Assembly (NCBI GenBank): GCA_025384855.1
Contig: JALAHT010000001.1
Coordinates: 1-64,000, forward strand
DNA: 64,000 nt
DNA from: Luteirhabdus salina
Lineage (GTDB): Bacteria; Bacteroidota; Bacteroidia; Flavobacteriales; Flavobacteriaceae
Reading direction: 5' to 3'
Shown here: in pieces, positions 37,579-47,329 of the stretch
Layout of the letters: every line of letters begins with the position of its first letter
Numbering within the stretch: position 1 is the stretch's first letter
The notes under the pieces: generated by a model
What the model saw: only the letters and a program-made list of their open reading frames with translations
Database searches by the model: none
Told to the model about the DNA's origin: nothing
Translations under genes and position numbers: made by a program

Positions 37579-38115
37579 TTATTGCTTCGGTGTGTAGCCT
37601 TTTTCAATAAGAGCGTCCATCGTATTGCGGTAAAGGTTGCTACTCCATTTCTCGGAAATTGCAGCGATATCGGCAGAAAGTGCTGTATGTGTCGACGATA
37701 TCTTTTGGGCGACAGGTGTTTGGAAAAAATCTGAAATGGCTTCCTGCTGTTCTGTAGAAAGTTTATTTGGATCCTTTACCAATTGCTGACCGGCATCGGT
37801 TTGGTAAAACAACAACATCGAATGGGTTTCTTCCTCGGTAAAATGTTTCTCATAAACAGGAACAAGCAATTGTAACATAGCGCTAACCTGCGCCTCCTTT
37901 TCAACTTTCAACTCGCTCCAAACATTTTCTGGAATAGTATCCTCAAATTGCGAAGACAGCATAAGCAACAGATTATTATATGCTTCATTGTACTGACGTT
38001 GTGTGCCATTAACTTCAAAATAATCCATAAGCAGTTGTTGCGAAATCGTTTCTTGGGCATTCCCCGAATACCAAATCATCATAAAAAGCGTTAAAAACAA
38101 AACCTTTGTTTTCAT
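37579..38115 (-). CDS. DUF2059 exported protein
   Basis: 178 residues. Signal peptide at 1-20 (MKTKVLFLTLFMMIWYSGNAQ-like, cleavage after NA). The mature part is all-helical with the DUF2059 repeat-like segment YEKHFTEEETHSMLLFYQTDAGQQL, where a helix-turn-helix of the family is expected. Periplasmic; function unknown. It is divergent from the metalloprotease gene and upstream of the YkgJ-like gene. Confidence 0.85.
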   Translation of the reverse strand: MKTKVLFLTLFMMIWYSGNAQETISQQLLMDYFEVNGTQRQYNEAYNNLLLMLSSQFEDTIPENVWSELKVEKEAQVSAMLQLLVPVYEKHFTEEETHSMLLFYQTDAGQQLVKDPNKLSTEQQEAISDFFQTPVAQKISSTHTALSADIAAISEKWSSNLYRNTMDALIEKGYTPKQ

Positions 38116-38132
38116 TCTACAACTGTAACGGT

Positions 38133-38140
38133 TATGTTTG
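38133..38140 (+). promoter_or_regulatory. -7 element TATGTTTG before the metalloprotease gene
   Basis: An exact TAnnTTTG match 23 nt before ATG 38163. A TTTG at 38105-38108 lies 24 nt upstream, slightly beyond the usual spacing. Confidence 0.45.
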
Positions 38141-38162
38141 TTAAAAATACAAAAAATTGAAT

Positions 38163-38948
38163 ATGAACTCCTTTGCCCCTAAGATTGTACTTCTATTTAG
38201 CTTACTTTTCGCTCTAGTTTCTTGTAAAAAAGATGATAATGGTGCTTCCAACAATCCAAATGCCGAGAACAAAAAAGCGTTGGGGCGTTCTGCTGAGGAT
38301 TTATTGAACGAAACTCCTTATTCTAATCTAATCGTTGAAATTGCCCATACACCAGCTACACGTCCTACCGAGCAGACACTGTCTTCACTAGAGCAGTTTT
38401 TAGAAGGTCGGTTAAAAAAGCCTGGCGGCGTCAGTATTGTAGAAACCAATATAGGGTTTCCAACAGGAAGTCCGTATACCACTGACGAGATTCGTGATAT
38501 AGAGGATGCTAATAGAACTCAGTTCACCGAGGATGAGACAATAGCGGTTTTTGTTTTATTCATTAATGGCCAGTCGAACAACGACACCGATACGTCCGTA
38601 ACACTCGGAACAGCTTATCGAAATACTTCAATTGTTATATATGAGGAAACGCTACAGACGTTAATTGCTACGAATCCTGGCGCGGAATTAAGTACGCTGG
38701 AAAGTACCACCACACAGCACGAATTCGGACATCTTCTAGGATTGGTAAATATTTTGGATGATGATATTCACACCGATCATGAGGATGCTACTAACGGTCG
38801 CCATTGTGTGGTTGAAGACTGCTTGATGTATTTTGAGGCCAATAACATACAGCGAAGCGTCCTACAACGGTTTCTTCAAACCAGAAGCAATGTGCCCCAG
38901 CTTGACCCATTGTGTATCGAAGACCTTCAGGCGAAAGGTGGATTATAA
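38163..38948 (+). CDS. Membrane/lipoprotein zinc metalloprotease
   Basis: 261 residues from ATG 38163 (MNSFAPKIVLLFSLLFALVSC). The N-terminus is a lipoprotein signal with lipobox LVSC. A zinc motif HEFGHLLGLVN lies at about 187-197, with a Met-turn-like CLMYF about 40 residues later. The usual third metzincin ligand (His or Asp) is replaced by Asn in this reading, though a His-rich stretch (IHTDHED, RHC) follows and may supply it. Family known in Flavobacteria as membrane metalloprotease; substrate unknown. Confidence 0.82.
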   Translation: MNSFAPKIVLLFSLLFALVSCKKDDNGASNNPNAENKKALGRSAEDLLNETPYSNLIVEIAHTPATRPTEQTLSSLEQFLEGRLKKPGGVSIVETNIGFPTGSPYTTDEIRDIEDANRTQFTEDETIAVFVLFINGQSNNDTDTSVTLGTAYRNTSIVIYEETLQTLIATNPGAELSTLESTTTQHEFGHLLGLVNILDDDIHTDHEDATNGRHCVVEDCLMYFEANNIQRSVLQRFLQTRSNVPQLDPLCIEDLQAKGGL

Positions 38949-38949
38949 T

Positions 38950-40620
38950 CTAATGACGCGTTTCCGTTTCTGTTGAAGTGTCAGCTTCTACGTGAGCACC
39001 GAAAACTTTTTCACCGTTTATAAAAGTTGCTACCACTTTAATTTTCGGAATACTATCCTCTGGAACTTCCATAATGTTACGATCTAGTACGGTGAAGTCG
39101 GCAAACTTTCCTTTCTCTAGGCTTCCTTTTTCCGATTCCTCGAAATTTGAATAGGCGGCCCATTGCGTCATACCACGAAGCGCATCCTTTCTACTAAGGG
39201 CATCTTTCTTTTGAAACCCGGCTTCAGGATAGTGCTTTAGGTCCTTACGAGCCACTGCAGCATAGAATGTATACATCGGATTCACCTCTTCCACCGGAAA
39301 ATCGGTTCCCAACACAACTATTCCAGCATTGTCCAGTAAGGTTTGATATGCATATGCTCCTTTAATTCGGTCTTCACCTACCCTATCCTCTGCCCAATAC
39401 ATATCGCTGGTAGCGTGGGTAGGTTGTACCGAAGGAATAATGTTTTTTGAAAAATGATCGAAATCGCCGTTGCTTACAATCTGTGCGTGTTCAATTTTCC
39501 AACGAGCATTTTCTTGTCCTTTTAGTGCTTGTTCATAAGCTCGAATTACAGCGATATTCGCAGAATCTCCAATAGCATGCGTGTTCATCTGGAAACCTGC
39601 TGTGGCGATGCGCCTAGCGAGCATTTCCAAGCTATCTGCCTCTGTTACCATAGCACCGAAATGCCCTTCTTTATCGCTGTAGGGTTGGCGCATCGCCGCA
39701 CCACGTGACCCTAACGCACCATCGGCATACACTTTCACGGAACGGACATTCAGTCGATCGGTTTTGAATGGACCTTCACTTAAGTAATAGTCTAAATTAT
39801 CTTTCGAATTACTGACCATGGCATAGATGCGCATTTTCAGATCGCCCGATTGCTGTAAACTGTCGATCAACTCGATTACGTCTCGATTTAAACCTGCATC
39901 GTTGATGGTAGTAAGGCCGTTTTTCAGACAGATTTCCTGAGCATCCATCAAAGCCTGAATGTTGAACTCGCGTGTTGGTTTTGGAAAAGAATCTTCAACC
40001 AAAAGCATCGGGTTATCGATAAGAATTCCGGTTAGATCGCCGTCGATTTTTTCAATTTCACCACCCCCTACTTCTGTTTCGGTTGTAATTCCGGCAATTT
40101 CCAAGGCCTTGTTATTCGCAACCATCGCATGCCCATCGATTCGTGTTAACGCTACAGGCGTATCAGGAAATAAGGAATCCAATTCTTTCTTTGTGGGGAA
40201 CTCCTTCACTTCCCAATCGTTCTGGTCCCAACCACGACCAATAATATAGTCCATCTGTTTCTCCTGCTGAAACGCCTGTACTCTTTCCAGAACTTCGTCA
40301 TAGCTTTGTGTTCCGACAAGGTTTACTTGCTGAAGTACGGTTCCCAAGCCATAGAAATGGGCGTGACCATCATACAGACCGGGTACAATCGTTTGTCCTT
40401 TGGCATCATAGGTTTCTGCTATGGAATATTTCAGCTCTAGTTCGGGTTTTAAACCGAGTTCCAATATCTTACCATCTTTCACTACAAAGGCGGATGCTTC
40501 AGAAAAAGAATCATCTACGGTATAAATCGTTGCATTTTTCACCAATAAGTCGGCAGGTACTTTTTCGGGAGCACAGCTAAGCATTAAAATAAGTGCACCA
40601 AAGAAGAAAAGATTTTTCAT
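38950..40620 (-). CDS. Amidohydrolase family lipoprotein (YtcJ-like)
   Basis: 556 residues. Lipoprotein signal MKNLFFFGALILMLSCAPEK, lipobox LMLSC. YtcJ-type metal hydrolase: VPGLYDGHAHFYGLG with HxH near 75, IDGHAMVANNKALEIAG, MNTHAIGDSAN, KIEHAQI, and LGTDFPVEEVNP. Such enzymes cleave amide or carbamate bonds with one or two metal ions; the substrate cannot be told from sequence. Its stop is 1 nt from the end of the convergent metalloprotease gene. Confidence 0.9.
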   Translation of the reverse strand: MKNLFFFGALILMLSCAPEKVPADLLVKNATIYTVDDSFSEASAFVVKDGKILELGLKPELELKYSIAETYDAKGQTIVPGLYDGHAHFYGLGTVLQQVNLVGTQSYDEVLERVQAFQQEKQMDYIIGRGWDQNDWEVKEFPTKKELDSLFPDTPVALTRIDGHAMVANNKALEIAGITTETEVGGGEIEKIDGDLTGILIDNPMLLVEDSFPKPTREFNIQALMDAQEICLKNGLTTINDAGLNRDVIELIDSLQQSGDLKMRIYAMVSNSKDNLDYYLSEGPFKTDRLNVRSVKVYADGALGSRGAAMRQPYSDKEGHFGAMVTEADSLEMLARRIATAGFQMNTHAIGDSANIAVIRAYEQALKGQENARWKIEHAQIVSNGDFDHFSKNIIPSVQPTHATSDMYWAEDRVGEDRIKGAYAYQTLLDNAGIVVLGTDFPVEEVNPMYTFYAAVARKDLKHYPEAGFQKKDALSRKDALRGMTQWAAYSNFEESEKGSLEKGKFADFTVLDRNIMEVPEDSIPKIKVVATFINGEKVFGAHVEADTSTETETRH

Positions 40621-40637
40621 GGTTGGAAATTTTTCAG

Positions 40638-40645
40638 CAAAAATA
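40638..40645 (-). promoter_or_regulatory. -7 element TATTTTTG of the amidohydrolase gene
   Basis: An exact TAnnTTTG match 17 nt before ATG 40620, implying a very short leader. Confidence 0.45.
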
Positions 40646-40662
40646 GGGAAAGCGTCGGTATT

Positions 40663-41007
40663 CTAGTGTTCTTCCGTAGCATTCTTCCAAAGGGAATAAA
40701 TTCTAGCCACAGCATTTTCAAATTGAGGCAAACTAACATTTCGATTTTCGCGTATCACTTCCCTCCCATCGAAAAGCACCAATATAGTCGGCGCTGAAAA
40801 CACCATATGCCTGGCGGCTATTTCAGGCGTTTCGGAAACTTTCACCTCGAGTGGTACCATATCCGGAAATTGATTTTTAACCAAATCAGAAACTTTTTGT
40901 CGAAGAATCTGACACACTCCGCAGGTATTGGAAGAAAAATAAAGCAGTATAGGTTGATGCGATTGAATGGATTGTTCAACCGATTCATAATCCGTAATAA
41001 CCTTCAT
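40663..41007 (-). CDS. Thioredoxin-like protein (CGVC active site)
   Basis: 114 residues from ATG 41007 (MKVITDYESVEQ); an in-frame start three codons earlier is rejected. Redox motif C29-G-V-C32, cis-Pro in FSAPTILVLFDG. No signal peptide, so cytosolic. Its ATG lies 2 nt after the stop of the barrel gene, so the two are cotranscribed. Confidence 0.88.
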   Translation of the reverse strand: MKVITDYESVEQSIQSHQPILLYFSSNTCGVCQILRQKVSDLVKNQFPDMVPLEVKVSETPEIAARHMVFSAPTILVLFDGREVIRENRNVSLPQFENAVARIYSLWKNATEEH

Positions 41008-41009
41008 GA

Positions 41010-42818
41010 TTACCAATCGAATTTATAAGTAGCACCTAGCAAGCCTTGAATGCCTTGCACTGGAAAGTTATCCCATTTCTCATAATTATCATTGAGCAGG
41101 TTGCTTCCTTTGACGAAAATGTTCAATCGTTCGGTAATTCTATATCCTAGGTGAATATTAGCATCTAAATAGGCATCCAATGTTCGTTCTTCTGGTTGAA
41201 TACTTGACTCTGGACTAATCGCAAAACGAATGCTTTCACGTTCTCCTACGAAAAACAAGGAGGCTCCTCCATATAACTTTTCGGTAATCTCAAAATTCGA
41301 ATACAAGGATGCTTTCAACATAGGTAAATTGTAGGCCTCGTCGAGTGACTCGGTGTCGTAGCTAAAAAATTCACCCGTAATTCCCAGCGAGAAATTTTCA
41401 TTAGGTTCCACCTTCAACTCTCCAAAAATGGACAAGGTATTCATGTCGTCGTATACTATTCCAAAAGAATTTCCATAGCGATAGCCTTCATCAAGATTTG
41501 TCCCCACAGCAGGAACCTGACTGTAGAAAAATGGGCTGTTTTCATCTTTTCCATAGCTTGCACGAAGATTGTAGCCAACCGAACTGCTCAGTTTCCCTTT
41601 GATTCCCGCAAAACCTTCATATAAATTGCTTGTGGGCGCAATCCCTTGGGTTGGTGATATAAACGGATTTGTTTCCTTGAATTGATAATAGGTATTCTGC
41701 TCCAAACCGCCTTCGGCACCACCATAGGCAATCAACAGTTCATCGACGAGTCGATAGGAGGCCTGAATCTGTGGGTAGATATAAAAGTCGGACGCGCTAT
41801 TCTCCAAATCCAAGCCGGCTACTAAAGTTGCTCCTATGGATAGTGAAAGATCTTCATCGGCATACTCCAATGCAGGCGTTACCCCAGCCAACAATGTATT
41901 ATAAGCTATTCCCTGGTCCGAAAAATAGGATTTTTCAAAACTTCCCGTAAGATAATCAACATCGCCTTTCACCGATATAGCAAAATCGGTTAATGGAAAT
42001 CTAAATTCTGGTTGTGCGGTGATATTAAATTCCGAACTTGAAAAGGCATCGCCTGTATACCGCAACTTGGCAGAAACCTTCTCAAAAAAGGAATCATCTA
42101 CCAATATGCTACCTCCAAGATAGCCTCCGTAATACGACTGTTGTGGGTCTATTGTATTGATAAAATCAGGATCTGGAATAAAGGTTGGATCAATATTATA
42201 ATAACCATACCAATTATAAATCTCATGTTCGATTCCCCCTTCAAGATGATAGGAAGTATACCGCTGACGGCTAGTATAATGACCGTCAAGTTGGGTATCG
42301 TAGAACTTGTTTTCCAATAATACGCCATCGATATCCCCTTGCGATGAATTATGTCGAAAATAAAATCCCGCATTATCGGTTCTGCTAATTTCAAAATTGC
42401 TGTAGAGCTCAGCCAAAATACTGGTATAGCTTCCAAAACCTAAGGTTGCGTAGTTGTCATAAACAGTAACCGGTTTTGCCTTTTCTACCGTTTCGGCCTT
42501 TCCTTTTGCTGGCGTGAAGGTTGACGCTACCGGAACCGAAAAAATTTGATACTCCACTTCCTTTTTCTGCGTCACTACCGAATCGTTGAGCACTGGTGTT
42601 TCCTTTACCTTGAAAGCATCGCTGATCGTTGGAGTATACGGCTTCACGATATTGACAACCTCGGTTCCAAGATCGTTTTCTTCCTCTCCTTCTTCTTGGG
42701 CCATCAACGTTCCGGATCCAAGAAAAAGAAACGTTATGGTTACGAGTGAAAAATGAAAATAGCTGCGATTCGCTAGCTTCTGATATAACTTATGCATTGA
42801 ATTCATGAATTCGAACAT
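41010..42818 (-). CDS. Outer-membrane beta-barrel protein, TonB receptor-like without plug
   Basis: 602 residues from ATG 42818; ATGs at residues 5 and 8 are alternatives. Signal peptide ending near LMAQ. A proline- and charge-rich stretch (about 40-115: VNIVKPYTPTISDAF) precedes a long region of alternating aromatic beta-strands that ends GLLGATYKFDW, a C-terminal aromatic as in outer-membrane proteins. The expected N-terminal plug domain is absent, so it may be a partner barrel rather than a nutrient receptor. It is preceded within 30 nt by the 1006-aa TPR gene, an association I have seen in other Flavobacteria. Confidence 0.82.
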   Translation of the reverse strand: MFEFMNSMHKLYQKLANRSYFHFSLVTITFLFLGSGTLMAQEEGEEENDLGTEVVNIVKPYTPTISDAFKVKETPVLNDSVVTQKKEVEYQIFSVPVASTFTPAKGKAETVEKAKPVTVYDNYATLGFGSYTSILAELYSNFEISRTDNAGFYFRHNSSQGDIDGVLLENKFYDTQLDGHYTSRQRYTSYHLEGGIEHEIYNWYGYYNIDPTFIPDPDFINTIDPQQSYYGGYLGGSILVDDSFFEKVSAKLRYTGDAFSSSEFNITAQPEFRFPLTDFAISVKGDVDYLTGSFEKSYFSDQGIAYNTLLAGVTPALEYADEDLSLSIGATLVAGLDLENSASDFYIYPQIQASYRLVDELLIAYGGAEGGLEQNTYYQFKETNPFISPTQGIAPTSNLYEGFAGIKGKLSSSVGYNLRASYGKDENSPFFYSQVPAVGTNLDEGYRYGNSFGIVYDDMNTLSIFGELKVEPNENFSLGITGEFFSYDTESLDEAYNLPMLKASLYSNFEITEKLYGGASLFFVGERESIRFAISPESSIQPEERTLDAYLDANIHLGYRITERLNIFVKGSNLLNDNYEKWDNFPVQGIQGLLGATYKFDW

Positions 42819-42848
42819 AGAATGAATTTGATTTTTTTGAGTGATGAA

Positions 42849-45800
42849 TTAGTTGCCTTCGGTTTCTACCGAAGCATTGGTCTTGGCTTCCGTTGCTTTA
42901 ATGGCTGTCAGTTCTGTTTGTGCTTCTTCCACGATATCAGGGAAATCGGTGAAATTATTGATCACATTTTCCAAAATATAGGTCGCCTGATAAGCATCAT
43001 CCAAAGCATAGAAATTCTTCGCCATCAAGACCAAGCCCATAGCGCCAAATCGCTTATAGCCCGAATAATCTTTTGCCAATAACTGCACGGCTTCATTTGA
43101 AGCTTTATAGTTTCCATTTTGATGTTTGAAGTATGCATCATAATACAAAGCCTCGGCTGCTAACTTTCCGGTCGCCATCTTTCGCACCTCAGCATACGCC
43201 TTTTCAGCCTTCACCTCGTCGCCTGTCTGCATGGCGGCTCGAGCGATAATAATTTGCGCATCGCTTTTAATGGAAGTATCAACTTTTGGATTGTTCAATA
43301 CTTTTTCAGCATAGGTAACCGCCTCTCCATATTGTTTCAATTCGTAATGCGCTTTCATACTGTTCGTCTGCGCAAAGATGATATTCTGTGGAAAATCTGC
43401 CTCGGCTTCCAAACGTTTCAAGTTCGTCAGTGCTTTCTGGTAATTATCTTCGGCAAGATATACCTCCGAAATTCGCGCCAACGCTTGCTCGGTAAATTCG
43501 CTTCGCTCTTTATTCACCACAAATTCATAGTGCGGTGCTGCTTTCTGCCAAGAATTGTTGGCGAAGTACAACTGACCTAAATAGAAATGGGCCTCCAAAG
43601 CATGCTTGCCATTCGGGAAATCGTTCAAATAGTCTTCAAAGCGACGGATCGCCACTTCCGATTTATTCTCCAAATAGGGTTGTTCGGCTGCTTGATAGGT
43701 AGCATCGTCTAATTCAGCGTTCTGTACCTCCACGAAATCCAAGCGGCTTACCCATTCGGCATACTCGTTTACACGCCCTTGATCGATGTAAATCAACTTC
43801 GCCGACGACACCGCTTGCATGGCTTCAGGTGTTGCGGGATATTCGTTTGCCACGCGTTTGAAGAGCGTCAAGGCTTCATTACTATTACCCGTATTATCCA
43901 AGATCAACGCCTTTTTCATCAACGTCTTCGCCGTATAACTGCTGTTTGGCATATCGCGGATAAGTCGGTCGTAGGTTTTCAACGCATCGGCATTTCTGTC
44001 CTGGGCTACGTAGGTATTTCCCAGTTCATACAAAGCATCATCCTTATATACCGAATTCGGAAAATCGGAAACAAAAGACTGCAGGCCTTCGATTTTCTGA
44101 TCTACACGATCCACAAAACCATAGCTGATGGCTTTTTGAAAACTTGCATAGTCTTTATCGGGGGTATTTTTTGAAATGGCCTCGTTATAGTTTTCCATCG
44201 CTGGCCAATACTGGCTGGTGACGAAATAGCTATCGCCCAACCGAAGATAGGCATCGGTGGTTCGGGCGCCATCGGACGAATTGGACTGGAGGAAACCTTT
44301 GAAGTTTTCGATAGCGCCGGCATATTCCTTCAACTTAAATTGGTTGTACGCCAAATTGTATTGATAATTTTTCCATTCAGGCGTTCGTGAAGCCTCTGGT
44401 AACTGACGAAATTGCTTGTAGCCAATCAATGCTTCTTCAAAATTAGAGGCCTGGTAGTCACTTTCCGCTTTCCAGAAGGTTGCACGAGCTGTGTAATAGG
44501 CATCGCGAGGTTCTTTTAAACTTTTGTTGAAAAGTGAAACCGCTTCACTGTAGTTACCTTCATTATACAATTCCAACCCTCTGAAAAAGGTCACTTTCTG
44601 ATACGCCAACTTGTTTTCAAAACGTCGGTTGTTTTCCAACAGCTCGATGGCGGCTTCATAGTTTTTAGAGGTGATATAAGAATCGATTAATAAATCCTGT
44701 AATGCTTCATTGTTTTTATTATCAGGATAAGTTTCGATAAAAGAAAGTAGTACACTGGGCACGCTTTCATAGCTATTTCCGATTTCATAGCTCAATTTCG
44801 CATAATTTAAAAAGGCATCTTCCCGTATTTCCGCAGAGAAATCCATTTCCGAAGCATTCTTAAACGCGTTTAAGGCTTGCTGCTTCTGACCCAATTCGAG
44901 GTAGCTTTCGGCTAGATGGTAATACGCATTTTGGGCAACGGCATTTTTTCCATCGATAATTTTGTTGAATTCATTAATGGCTTGCTGATAGTCTCCTTGC
45001 TTGTAATAAGCATATCCTAATTGATAATAATCGGTGTTGTTCCACTTCCCTCTTCTTCCCTTATATCCCTTTAAGTATGGAATCGCTTCTGCATATTGTT
45101 CGAGGTTGAAATAGCTCTCCCCTATAATCTTTGAAAGCTCGCTCCGCTCCTGCGGATTGCTTTGGTCGTATTGCGCCAAGCCCAAGTCGATCGCCTTTTG
45201 AAAGTTTCCCAACTTAAAATTCATATCGGCCTGATAATAGGAAAGATCCTCGGCATAGCGCTCATCGCCCTGTATCGCCTCAAATTGTTGGTTTGCCTCT
45301 TGGTAGTCGTCACCTTCATACGCCATATAGCCTAAATAATACTTGGCTTGTGACCCATATTTTTCAGAATTACTAACTCTGTTGAAGTATTTTTTGGCTT
45401 CGGAATAGCGATTACTCTTAAAATAAGCATACCCATTGTTGAAGTAGAAGCGCTCGCGTTCACTCCTAGGCAAATTTCCCTCATCTACCTTATCGTACCA
45501 TTTTCGCGCATAGGCATATTTTCCATTTTCGAAATAATAGTTCGCTACATTAATATAGGCATCGTTACGCTTGATACTCGTAGGATATTCTTCAACAAAC
45601 TCCTCCATCAACTGATCAGCATCCTGTTGATTCAGTCGAACGGCACAATTGGCGATGTAGTAAGCACAATCGCCAGCGATGCTTTCTTGGTCGGTGGATT
45701 GCTTCACCTTTGAAAAAAGGCTCTGGGCGGCTAAGTATTGATTGTTGGTATAAAGCTCCAAGGCTTTGCGATAATCGACCAATTCGTGAGTGTCGACTGC

Positions 45801-45869
45801 TGTACGTTGGGCAAAGGAAAAAGTGGATATAAAAAGTGAGATTAGAATCACTGCGAGGTTGTGACGCAT
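42849..45869 (-). CDS. Large tetratricopeptide-repeat exported protein
   Basis: 1006 residues. Signal peptide 1-20 (MRHNLAVILISLFISTFSFAQ-like). Practically the whole mature chain is TPR and related Sel1-like helical repeats, about 25-28 units (for example LGYAYYKQGDYQQAINEFNKII, given here in part; YYHLAESYLELGQ). It should form an extended periplasmic superhelix for protein assembly. Being coupled to an outer-membrane barrel and a thioredoxin, it is likely an envelope assembly or gliding-related factor, but no assigned function is certain. Confidence 0.9.
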   Translation of the reverse strand: MRHNLAVILISLFISTFSFAQRTAVDTHELVDYRKALELYTNNQYLAAQSLFSKVKQSTDQESIAGDCAYYIANCAVRLNQQDADQLMEEFVEEYPTSIKRNDAYINVANYYFENGKYAYARKWYDKVDEGNLPRSERERFYFNNGYAYFKSNRYSEAKKYFNRVSNSEKYGSQAKYYLGYMAYEGDDYQEANQQFEAIQGDERYAEDLSYYQADMNFKLGNFQKAIDLGLAQYDQSNPQERSELSKIIGESYFNLEQYAEAIPYLKGYKGRRGKWNNTDYYQLGYAYYKQGDYQQAINEFNKIIDGKNAVAQNAYYHLAESYLELGQKQQALNAFKNASEMDFSAEIREDAFLNYAKLSYEIGNSYESVPSVLLSFIETYPDNKNNEALQDLLIDSYITSKNYEAAIELLENNRRFENKLAYQKVTFFRGLELYNEGNYSEAVSLFNKSLKEPRDAYYTARATFWKAESDYQASNFEEALIGYKQFRQLPEASRTPEWKNYQYNLAYNQFKLKEYAGAIENFKGFLQSNSSDGARTTDAYLRLGDSYFVTSQYWPAMENYNEAISKNTPDKDYASFQKAISYGFVDRVDQKIEGLQSFVSDFPNSVYKDDALYELGNTYVAQDRNADALKTYDRLIRDMPNSSYTAKTLMKKALILDNTGNSNEALTLFKRVANEYPATPEAMQAVSSAKLIYIDQGRVNEYAEWVSRLDFVEVQNAELDDATYQAAEQPYLENKSEVAIRRFEDYLNDFPNGKHALEAHFYLGQLYFANNSWQKAAPHYEFVVNKERSEFTEQALARISEVYLAEDNYQKALTNLKRLEAEADFPQNIIFAQTNSMKAHYELKQYGEAVTYAEKVLNNPKVDTSIKSDAQIIIARAAMQTGDEVKAEKAYAEVRKMATGKLAAEALYYDAYFKHQNGNYKASNEAVQLLAKDYSGYKRFGAMGLVLMAKNFYALDDAYQATYILENVINNFTDFPDIVEEAQTELTAIKATEAKTNASVETEGN

Positions 45870-45888
45870 ACGTAGGGGTTTTGAAAAA

Positions 45889-45896
45889 CAAAAGTA
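45889..45896 (-). promoter_or_regulatory. -7 element TACTTTTG of the TPR-barrel-thioredoxin operon
   Basis: An exact TAnnTTTG match 19 nt before ATG 45869. No clear -33 TTG. Confidence 0.45.
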
Positions 45897-46018
45897 ATAG
45901 TTTGTCTCAGTTTTGAAAACGGAAAAAAGTCTCGATAAGTATGTTTTAAGAAAGGTTTAATACGCTCTTGAAAATTTCGAGTACCTTTAAAATTGAAAAA
46001 TAATTTATGCTATTCATC

Positions 46019-46483
46019 ATGAAATACCTTATTATACTTACGATCAGCTTTTTAACTTGTAGCGTTTCGGCACAACGGAATCCGTTTAAAAATCTTTCCG
46101 AACGCGATGGCAAAATCGGTATTGGTACCGAACGTCCAGATGAACTGCTTACCGTGAAAGGAAAAATCCATACCCAAGAAGTGTTGGTCGATCTCGAGGG
46201 TGCGGTGGCACCCGATTATGTGTTTCATACGTATTTTGGTGAAAGTGACACGGAATTCTTGAATTACAGGATGCTAACCTTAGGTGAATTGAAAGCCTAT
46301 ATCGAAAAATACTATCATTTGCCGAAGGTTCCTTCTGCTGAAACGATGAAAAAAGAGGGAATGTCGCTGAAGGAAATGAATCTTTTGTTATTGGAGAAAG
46401 TTGAGGAATTAACGCTGTATACCCTAGAACAACAGGAACAGATTGAAGCCTTGCAAGAAAAACTTTCCAAACTAGAAGAATAA
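46019..46483 (+). CDS. Secreted protein with tail-fibre-like C-terminal region
   Basis: 154 residues from ATG 46019 (MKYLIILTISFLTCSVSAQ), which opens a signal peptide; ATG 46007 is four codons upstream. It carries a pattern common in Bacteroidetes: GKIGIGTERPDELLTVKGKIHTQEV (here in part), HLPKVPSAETMKKEG, SLKEMNLLLLEKVEELTLY and a C-terminal coiled coil (QIEALQEKLSKL). In other proteins this pattern terminates large tail-fibre-like proteins, but here it stands alone. Function unknown. Confidence 0.8.
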   Translation: MKYLIILTISFLTCSVSAQRNPFKNLSERDGKIGIGTERPDELLTVKGKIHTQEVLVDLEGAVAPDYVFHTYFGESDTEFLNYRMLTLGELKAYIEKYYHLPKVPSAETMKKEGMSLKEMNLLLLEKVEELTLYTLEQQEQIEALQEKLSKLEE

Positions 46484-46486
46484 CAA

Positions 46487-46494
46487 TATTTTTG
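46487..46494 (+). promoter_or_regulatory. -7 element TATTTTTG of ftsE
   Basis: An exact TAnnTTTG match, just after the previous gene's stop and 43 nt before ATG 46538. No -33 TTG at standard spacing. Confidence 0.45.
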
Positions 46495-46537
46495 ATGCGT
46501 TAACCCAATTGGACAACCCAAACTCTAGTTACCCACT

Positions 46538-47221
46538 ATGTCGAAACCTGTTTTATTTTTAAAGGATGCCTCTATTTTTCAACGTGACAATCTGGTGCTC
46601 TCCGATGTCACCGTCTCGGTTGATGAAGGCGAATTCGTCTACCTAATCGGTAAGACCGGAACAGGAAAAAGTAGTTTTATGAAAACGCTGTATGGCGATC
46701 TTCCGCTTCAGAAGGGTGAAGGTGAAATCGTTGGCTTCGATTTGGCGAGTTTAAAAGAAAAGGATATTCCCTTCCTCCGACGAAAATTGGGCGTGGTTTT
46801 TCAGGATTTTCAATTGTTGAATGACCGTACCGTACAGGATAATTTGAAATTCGTCCTCACCGCAACCGGTTGGAAGGACAAAAAGGAAATGGAATCCAAA
46901 ATTGAAGAAGTTTTAGGAAAAGTAGGCATGAAAACCAAAGCCTTCAAATACCCCTATCAGCTTTCAGGAGGAGAACAACAACGGGTTGCCATTGCGCGGG
47001 CACTTTTAAACGATCCTGAATTGATTCTAGCCGATGAGCCTACTGGAAATCTCGATCCACAGACCAGTGTGGAGGTAATGGAGGTACTTCAGGAAATCAA
47101 CAAAAATGGAAATACCATTTTAATGGCTACGCACGATTATGCACTTCTTCTAAAATATCCATCCAAGACCTTAAAATGTGATGAAAATCAGATTTTTGAA
47201 GTGGTTCAGAAGACAGTTTAG
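46538..47221 (+). CDS. ftsE: Cell division ATP-binding protein FtsE
   Basis: 227 residues. ABC ATPase: Walker [10 protein letters not shown] at 38-46, Q-loop VFQDFQLL, signature [15 protein letters not shown] and Walker [13 protein letters not shown]. It energises FtsX in periplasmic hydrolase control at the division site. ftsX is not adjacent, which is usual in this family. Symbol is fairly safe because of the compact length and the DRTVQDNL region. Confidence 0.9.
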   Translation: MSKPVLFLKDASIFQRDNLVLSDVTVSVDEGEFVYLIGKTGTGKSSFMKTLYGDLPLQKGEGEIVGFDLASLKEKDIPFLRRKLGVVFQDFQLLNDRTVQDNLKFVLTATGWKDKKEMESKIEEVLGKVGMKTKAFKYPYQLSGGEQQRVAIARALLNDPELILADEPTGNLDPQTSVEVMEVLQEINKNGNTILMATHDYALLLKYPSKTLKCDENQIFEVVQKTV

Positions 47222-47329
47222 ACGCGATAGGCGGTAAGCTTTATGCTTTATGCATCAAGGTGTTAGGTGTTTGGAACTGAAAAACAATAATACACTTTCT
47301 TCTATCGACAAAAGACAGTAGACTACCGG

